This document shows, in pieces, positions 58,905 through 64,000 of a stretch of 64,000 nt of DNA. The position numbers and the translations under genes are program-made. Origin of the DNA: Calliopum simillimum (Eukaryota; Arthropoda; Insecta; Diptera; Lauxaniidae); the NCBI GenBank assembly GCA_951812925.1, contig OX638370.1, forward strand, positions 81,140,004-81,204,003, written 5' to 3'. Positions within the stretch are counted from its first letter, which is position 1, and every line of letters begins with the position of its first letter. The notes under the pieces were generated by a model. That model was not told the DNA's origin. It ran no database searches and saw nothing but the letters and a program-made list of their open reading frames with translations.

Positions 58905-59630
58905 AAAAGGGGGCTGCCCATAAGCCTCATGATGCTAAAATTCGCTAAAAGTTACCCACTGCGTAGAGCTTGTAGTTACTGTTTTGAGTGTTTGAGTGAA
59001 ATTCGGTTGGGTTATCGCAAAAAACACTTTCAGTAAACCATTTTGAAATTTTTGCTTTTTGGGGGGAACCACGTACTCTCATCCGACTTTGCCTATTTTT
59101 TGCTCAGAGCCTGCAATTAATGTTCTTAGTGTTTGAGTGAAATTTGGTTGGATTATCTCAAAAAATACTTTCAGCATAGCATTTTGAAACTTTTGCTTAT
59201 AAAGGAGGTGCCACGCCCTCTAGTCCTACTTCGCCTGATTTTTGATTAGGGCTTGTTCTTACTATTCCTAGTATTTATGTGTATTTTGCTTCAGTTAATG
59301 CGAATAATGCTCTTGTTATTGCGTTTTGAATATATATTTTTGTATGGGCGGTAGGCGTGGCTGTTGACCGATATCGCTCATTTTTGATCCTACGGACTAA
59401 CTTTTACGACCAAATTTCACTAAATTATCTTGCCTAGTTTTACCGTGACAAATATTTTCACACACAGAGAGACAGCCAGCCAGCCAGCCAGCCAGACGGA
59501 CTTGGCTATATCGACTCAGGAGGTGACGCAGATCAAGAATATATATAATTTTCTATACCTGCCACGCCTCCTTTTCTGCATTTCAAATGGAAGGACAAAG
59601 TGAATATACTCTGGGTGTTGAGTACAAGAA
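58905..59630 (-). mobile_element. Mini-me-like repeat, copy F (inverted)
   Basis: Three tandem units carry GTGCCACGCCC or diverged text near 58910, 59060 and 59207. A (CAGC)n tract lies at about 59471-59495. The conserved block (ATCGACTCAGGAGGTGACG, GATCAAGAATATAT) and the terminal block (ATTTCAAATGGAAGGACAAA, TATACTCTGGGTGTTGAGTA) follow. Same order and orientation as copy B. Confidence 0.78.
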
Positions 59631-60146
59631 GTTTTTTTTTTATGCTGAATCTGAATTTGGCACCAAAAATGGGTTTTTAATTCCAAGACTACTTATTACT
59701 TTCATATATTGTATAAAGATGCATGACCAAAAACTATACAGCCTTGTGTTAAAGACCTTAGGTTAGGATATCTCAAAATCTGGAGAGATAAGCACAAATC
59801 TGGTTCCAGATTCAGATCAAAAATCAATGTTTTCATGTTATTGTTTGTAGGTTCTTTTTAGAGTTTTTTTTTTCGTGTGATATGGAAATTCCATCATAGT
59901 TTCAAAATTAAATTTCTCAAAAACGGCCAGACGGATCATTTTAATTTGTCTTTTAAGTGTTCCGAATATCCCAAGGAGCACGCATGTTTGGATCGAACGT
60001 TGTCTTGATGAAATTTGGTAGGTAGTTGCCGAACATACGTACCATACGCTGGTGAAAAAGTGGGCGTAATTAATTAATTTCCACGCTTATTTTTAACAAA
60101 TAATATTTGTATTGTAATAAATTTTAAAAGAAAAATTTCAGCTTTC
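59631..60146. other. AT-rich sequence, no gene seen
   Basis: No exon or repeat was recognised. Confidence 0.4.
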
Positions 60147-60148
60147 TA

Positions 60149-60820
60149 CAGGGTGGCTGATGAGAAGAAGTGTTACCAATTCAAAAGACTATATTTTTAG
60201 TTTCCATGCACAGATTTTATTGATCAAACACTATAATTGTTGGGAAATGTTCAATTTTTAAGAATCTACTTGAGATTTTCGATATGGCCACCTTTGGCCT
60301 TTACTATGGCCCGTAGACGGTCGAAGAACGAGTCGCATGCTGCACGAATTTGATTTTGTGGAAGTTTGCGCCATTCTCGTTGAAGAGCCACTTTTAGATT
60401 GAGAAATCCAGCGGATTCGCATCAGGCGAATTTGAGAGCCATTGTTGAGCAGAAATGAAGCTAGGAACGTTTTTTTCTAACCATTCTTGATTCACACGAG
60501 CTTTGTGTGACGGTGCCGAGTCTTGTTGGAATGTCCATGGCTTGCGACCGAAATGTTTGCGTGCCCACGGTAGTAAAGCACCCTCCAACACTGATTCACG
60601 ATACACCTGGGCGTTTACTTTGACGCCAGTGGCCAAAAAAACGAGTGGTGAGCGCCCATCAGCAGTCACTGCAGCCCAAACCATCACATGCGGTGGTGCC
60701 TGCGTCCTGGTGGCGAAACGAACATTCAAATTTTCGTAGGACCTCTCTGTCAAGTAAACCCGATCATTTTGTTTGTTTACATATTGCTGGATACAGTAAT
60801 TTTTCTCATCAGAGAATTTG
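60149..60820 (-). pseudogene. Mariner-like transposase relic, DD37D type, 5'-truncated
   Basis: The minus strand reads FSDEKNYCIQQYVNKQNDRV (first Asp), HVMVWAAVTADGRSPLVFLA, WTFQQDSAPSHKARV (second Asp) and SNSPDANPLDFSI (third Asp). Between the second and third Asp I count 37 residues, the DD37D spacing of maT-type elements. A frameshift follows, then QREWRKLPQNQIRAACDSFF, AIVKAKGGHIENLK and a stop. One terminal repeat (CAGGGTGGCTGATGAG) starts at 60149 after TA. No matching end or N-terminal DNA-binding domain was found beyond 60820. Confidence 0.88.
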
Positions 60821-62729
60821 TTTTTGACGTAAGTTACGGGTTCGAAATGGATCCGTTACCGCGGATTACGTTTTTATACCTTTTTGAACTCGTAACGGGT
60901 TCGAAACGGATCCTCATCCGTTTTTGTGCACATTGGGAGCTGTTTAATATTCATATTTTTTGAACCAATTTTTTAAAATAAAATATCGATGAAAGTATCG
61001 AGCATCGTGTGTCAAAGCTTATACTTTTTTTCTTATTCCGCGGTGTATATGATTTTAAATCACATTTAATTTGTTTGCAAAAGTTTATTCATATTATATA
61101 TCCATGTATTTCTTTTTTTCTTCTGTTAGCTTAGCATATTTTATGCCATTCAACGTAAGTCATTTAAATTACGTATTACGTTATGCACCACGTAATGCCA
61201 GCACTTGTAAACACTGAACGCAATGGAGTGTCATGAAGATATTTTTATTATTTTGCTATTTTTGAATGTCGCCTAATGGCGGCATTATGTTTAAATTAAA
61301 GGCGGATGGTGTTGGAGGGAGCGGGGGGTATTGGGAACTGGAGGTCTTAACTTAATTTACATAATGTGATTTAAACGATGTTGAAGATGTCAGTATTTTT
61401 CGTTTAATTTACGGAAGTTTGTTATGACAGTCGGGTATCAGCGCAATGTCAGTGGCAGTAGTACTTGCTGGTACGCATAGTAGTAGATTGTAGACCGTAG
61501 TAGTAACAAGCTTATTGGCAGCAGATGATCAGGTAATTAAAAATTCGCATAAATTTGACGTGGTTTCTTGATGTAATTTAAAGAGCTTTAAACAAGATTT
61601 AATACAAATTTCAGAACAAAATATTTAGTTTATGTAACTAAATGAATATGTGGCTTTGAAAGTGTAATGTGATGAAGATGAATTATCTCATAAGAGCTTA
61701 ATGGGACATTAAAAAATACAAATAGGGTATGTCATTGCAATGTTTAGAAATGCCTCAAATATAAACTATATCATATGTAGGTGCTGGTGTTTTCCAGAAA
61801 TTAATCACTTCATGCATCAACCATGACGTAAGAGTGCAGGATGATGAGCTGAAATAGCGGACCAACATCATTCTCGCCCAAGTTTCTGGCCATAGGAACA
61901 TAGAAGGGAATGTGGAAGAATGGTCGGCCTTTCGAGCTGTCCGGACTTAATTTTAAAGTACCGGCTTATGTCACTCTGAAGAACGTCAAGATTTTTTTTT
62001 TGTATATAAAAAACAATTTCTTAAAGTGCCTTTATATGGCACCATATCATGGGTTATTTGGCACCCTAAGTAGATTTTAAGTTTTTGCTTCCAGAATTGT
62101 TGTATGTTTTTTTTTAAGATGTACATGTTTCATGTGACCATATACGCCATTATGCTATGGATCAAATCATTTGGTTTAGTCCTTTGTTCATAGTCTTTTC
62201 CACATCCAACGCAAATAAAATAAAACATATGGAACAAAATATATTCTTCATTGGAGAAACATAACTACTTACTTAGTAACTACTTTATCAGAAGACGTTA
62301 GAACTTAAATGCAAACTCAAATGCAAACTCAAATGCAAACTGTTATGCAGTCCATGGAATAATGTTTTGTACACTTTTCTGATATAAACTCCCAAATAAA
62401 CTGCACTAGAAATATTGAAATATTGAATCTTCCCCAAATTTAGACGCAGAACCCTTACTTATGGCTTATTATGGCGTTGCATAAGCTTCAAATTGTATCA
62501 GATACATCTGACCTTATGTAATGTGTTCAAATTGTTAGTTCGCTGAATTTTAACATCTACCAAAAGTTATCCAGCATCAATAAAGACAATTCGGGAAAAA
62601 TTAAATAAGATGTTTTAAAATATAATATAAACTATTGCATTTTTTTGAGGAGGGTCAGAGTTCCAAGACATGCAAATTGCATCACGTAAGCTATTATATT
62701 TATTGAAATAATCCATTTTCAATTGTTAT
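60821..62729. other. Sequence with no gene seen
   Basis: ACGGGTTCGAAA(T/C)GGATCC occurs twice near 60837 and 60895. CAAATGCAAACT recurs near 62310-62340. No exon is supported. Confidence 0.45.
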
Positions 62730-62744
62730 TTCTTTCAAAATGGC

Positions 62745-63121
62745 ATAAGAAACGACAAATACAGAAATGTTTATTAAGGAGTGTCGGCAAAAACGACTTT
62801 TGCCTTTTCCAAAACAGCACAGAGTGCCTACATATTTCTGGGCCGATTTAGCATCATGCCACTATGGAAAAAAGGGCCCTTGAGTGGTATGCAAATAATA
62901 ATGTAAATTTTGTACCACGGGAGGCAAACCCACCTAACTGTCCAGAATTCTGGCCTGTGGGGATGTATTGGGTATTCGTCAAAAGGGAATTGAAGAATAC
63001 AGGAAAGTCTGACTTCAAGCGTAAATGAACCGGCTCCTCCAAAAAGGCAACGGAAACAACTATAAAATCGTTAATGACAGGAATCCCGGAAAAGGTGGAT
63101 AGATTTATAAATTCCGATTAA
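62745..63121 (+). pseudogene. Tc1-like transposase relic, DD37E family, second copy
   Basis: Plus strand: EMFIKECRQKRLLPFPKQHR and YFWADLASCHYGKK (second Asp), a one-base shift, then LEWYANNNVNFVPREANPPN, CPEFWPVGMYW and KRELKN, a stop, and TIKSLMTGIPEKVDRFINSD before the stop at 63119-63121. It is collinear with the minus-strand copy at 42855-43770 (PREANPQNCPELWPIEKYW; TIKSLMEGVSEKL). The position of the catalytic Glu in PIEKYW is Gly here (GGG codon). The N-terminal two thirds are missing. Confidence 0.83.
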
Positions 63122-64000
63122 TATTCCAATATTTTAATGTTTAATGAACTTTAATAATATAGTACCTGGAGACCGATCCCTACTCGGTCAACAATCTAAT
63201 CTTATTATTTTAGTCGATGTTTTTATTCATAGCTATTTTTTGTTATGAAACTTGTATCTTTTTACTTCTAACGGTCATGCTTTCAAAATGATAAATAAAC
63301 CGATGAGAATAACAATAAGAAAAAACTAGGAAAGTATCGAATGGTATAGAAAAATATCAAAAACTCAAATTTTTTTTTGGTGAAATAGAATGGCATAAAA
63401 TAAATAAATGAGATATGCCACGCACCCCAAAAAAATATTTCGTCTTTTGTATGGCGGCTGAAATATCTTATCTTCAAAGGATCATAACTCGGAAAATAAG
63501 AATCTTATTGAAAAAATCCTAACGGATATTTGGATAAGGAAGAGTGTTACTATTCGATGCTATTAATAAAAAAGAATTTTACCTTTTCTTGTAGCTACGC
63601 TGTAATCTGAACACAGCGTTTTCTTCAACTTCAAGCAAGGATATTTCAAAATCCTGCAGGTATAATGACAGTTCTGCTGATGAAGACGGACTTAGCGTCA
63701 AAAAGTACATAAGACTGCATATAAGAATTAAACATTTCATTCCATTTTTTTTTTTGTGCCTGAGTTATTAACCATTTTGATAAAAAAGTGGGCGTGGCAA
63801 TTATGAAACAAAGCCTTCTTTTTTGTTATGCTTTAGATACTCCTGATCCAGATTCGCATACCAAATGTGTTGTATCATTTGCGAGAAATAGCATTTAATG
63901 TGTTTTATTTGTATGGGAGGTTCCACGCGCACTTTCGATATTTTGCCTACTTTCAGGTCGTAGGTGCCTAATAGCAAGTAGACTCCCTACAAGTAAATTC
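63122..64000. other. Sequence with no gene seen
   Basis: Fragments of the GGGCGTGGCA and TATGGGAGG(T/G) phrases shared with mini-me-like modules occur near 63790 and 63914. No exon is supported up to the window end. Confidence 0.45.

Overview
The window looks like intronic DNA of a higher fly (Diptera, probably Schizophora). The base composition is AT-rich. The introns are packed with class II transposon relics, foldback elements and the (GTCY)n-containing 'mini-me' repeats known from flies. The only convincing host gene is a class B neuropeptide receptor. No bacterial genes, CRISPR arrays, rRNA genes or complete functional transposons were seen.

Host gene: two minus-strand exons belong to one gene. 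Exon A (46309..45874) holds a Ser/Asn-rich N-terminus and four cysteines of a hormone-receptor domain. Exon B (20145..19947) holds the last two cysteines, NGTW and the first membrane segment. Both have good splice sites, and their phases fit (1 base plus 2 bases make one codon). The family resemblance is to the CRF-like diuretic hormone 44 receptor. The intron between them is about 25.7 kb. Later exons (membrane segments 2-7) must lie before base 1, and any 5' exon lies above 46319 or outside the window.

Mobile DNA, left to right: pogo-like relic (1476-2424); four-unit palindromic element with a nested insertion (4275-6386); mini-me (6455-7157); a fully paired 27-bp hairpin (7198-7253); two foldback elements (7294-8285, 8364-9443); a hAT deletion derivative with perfect 8-bp target duplication (10369-11609); inverted mini-me (12965-13935); second pogo-like relic (15181-15975); internally deleted mariner (17051-17954); 133-bp minisatellite (18955-19625); two copies of an inverted-repeat element carrying a tRNA-like module (20414-21895); LINE RNase H fragment (22470-23261); pogo-like C-terminus (23764-24216); 39-bp minisatellite split by a mini-me (28617-30620); foldback elements (33668-35061, 37096-40818); pogo-like element (35689-36656); pogo-like element with a Tc1-like DD37E transposase inside it (41846-44186); two hairpin elements around exon A; deleted mariner with DD41D 'rosa'-type N-terminus (48470-49154); RTE-like LINE tail (49193-49371); complete four-unit palindrome with perfect 8-bp target duplication (52189-53784); pogo-like element with PHD-finger relic (56727-57911); hairpin MITE, inverted mini-me, DD37D relic and a second DD37E relic to the right end.

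I found no discrete undescribed protein system. The most unusual signals are structural: palindromic elements built from repeated units, pogo-like families that share an internal copy of their 5' terminal motif, and a terminal-inverted-repeat element that contains a tRNA-like sequence. Coordinates of repeat edges were read by eye and may be off by a few bases.
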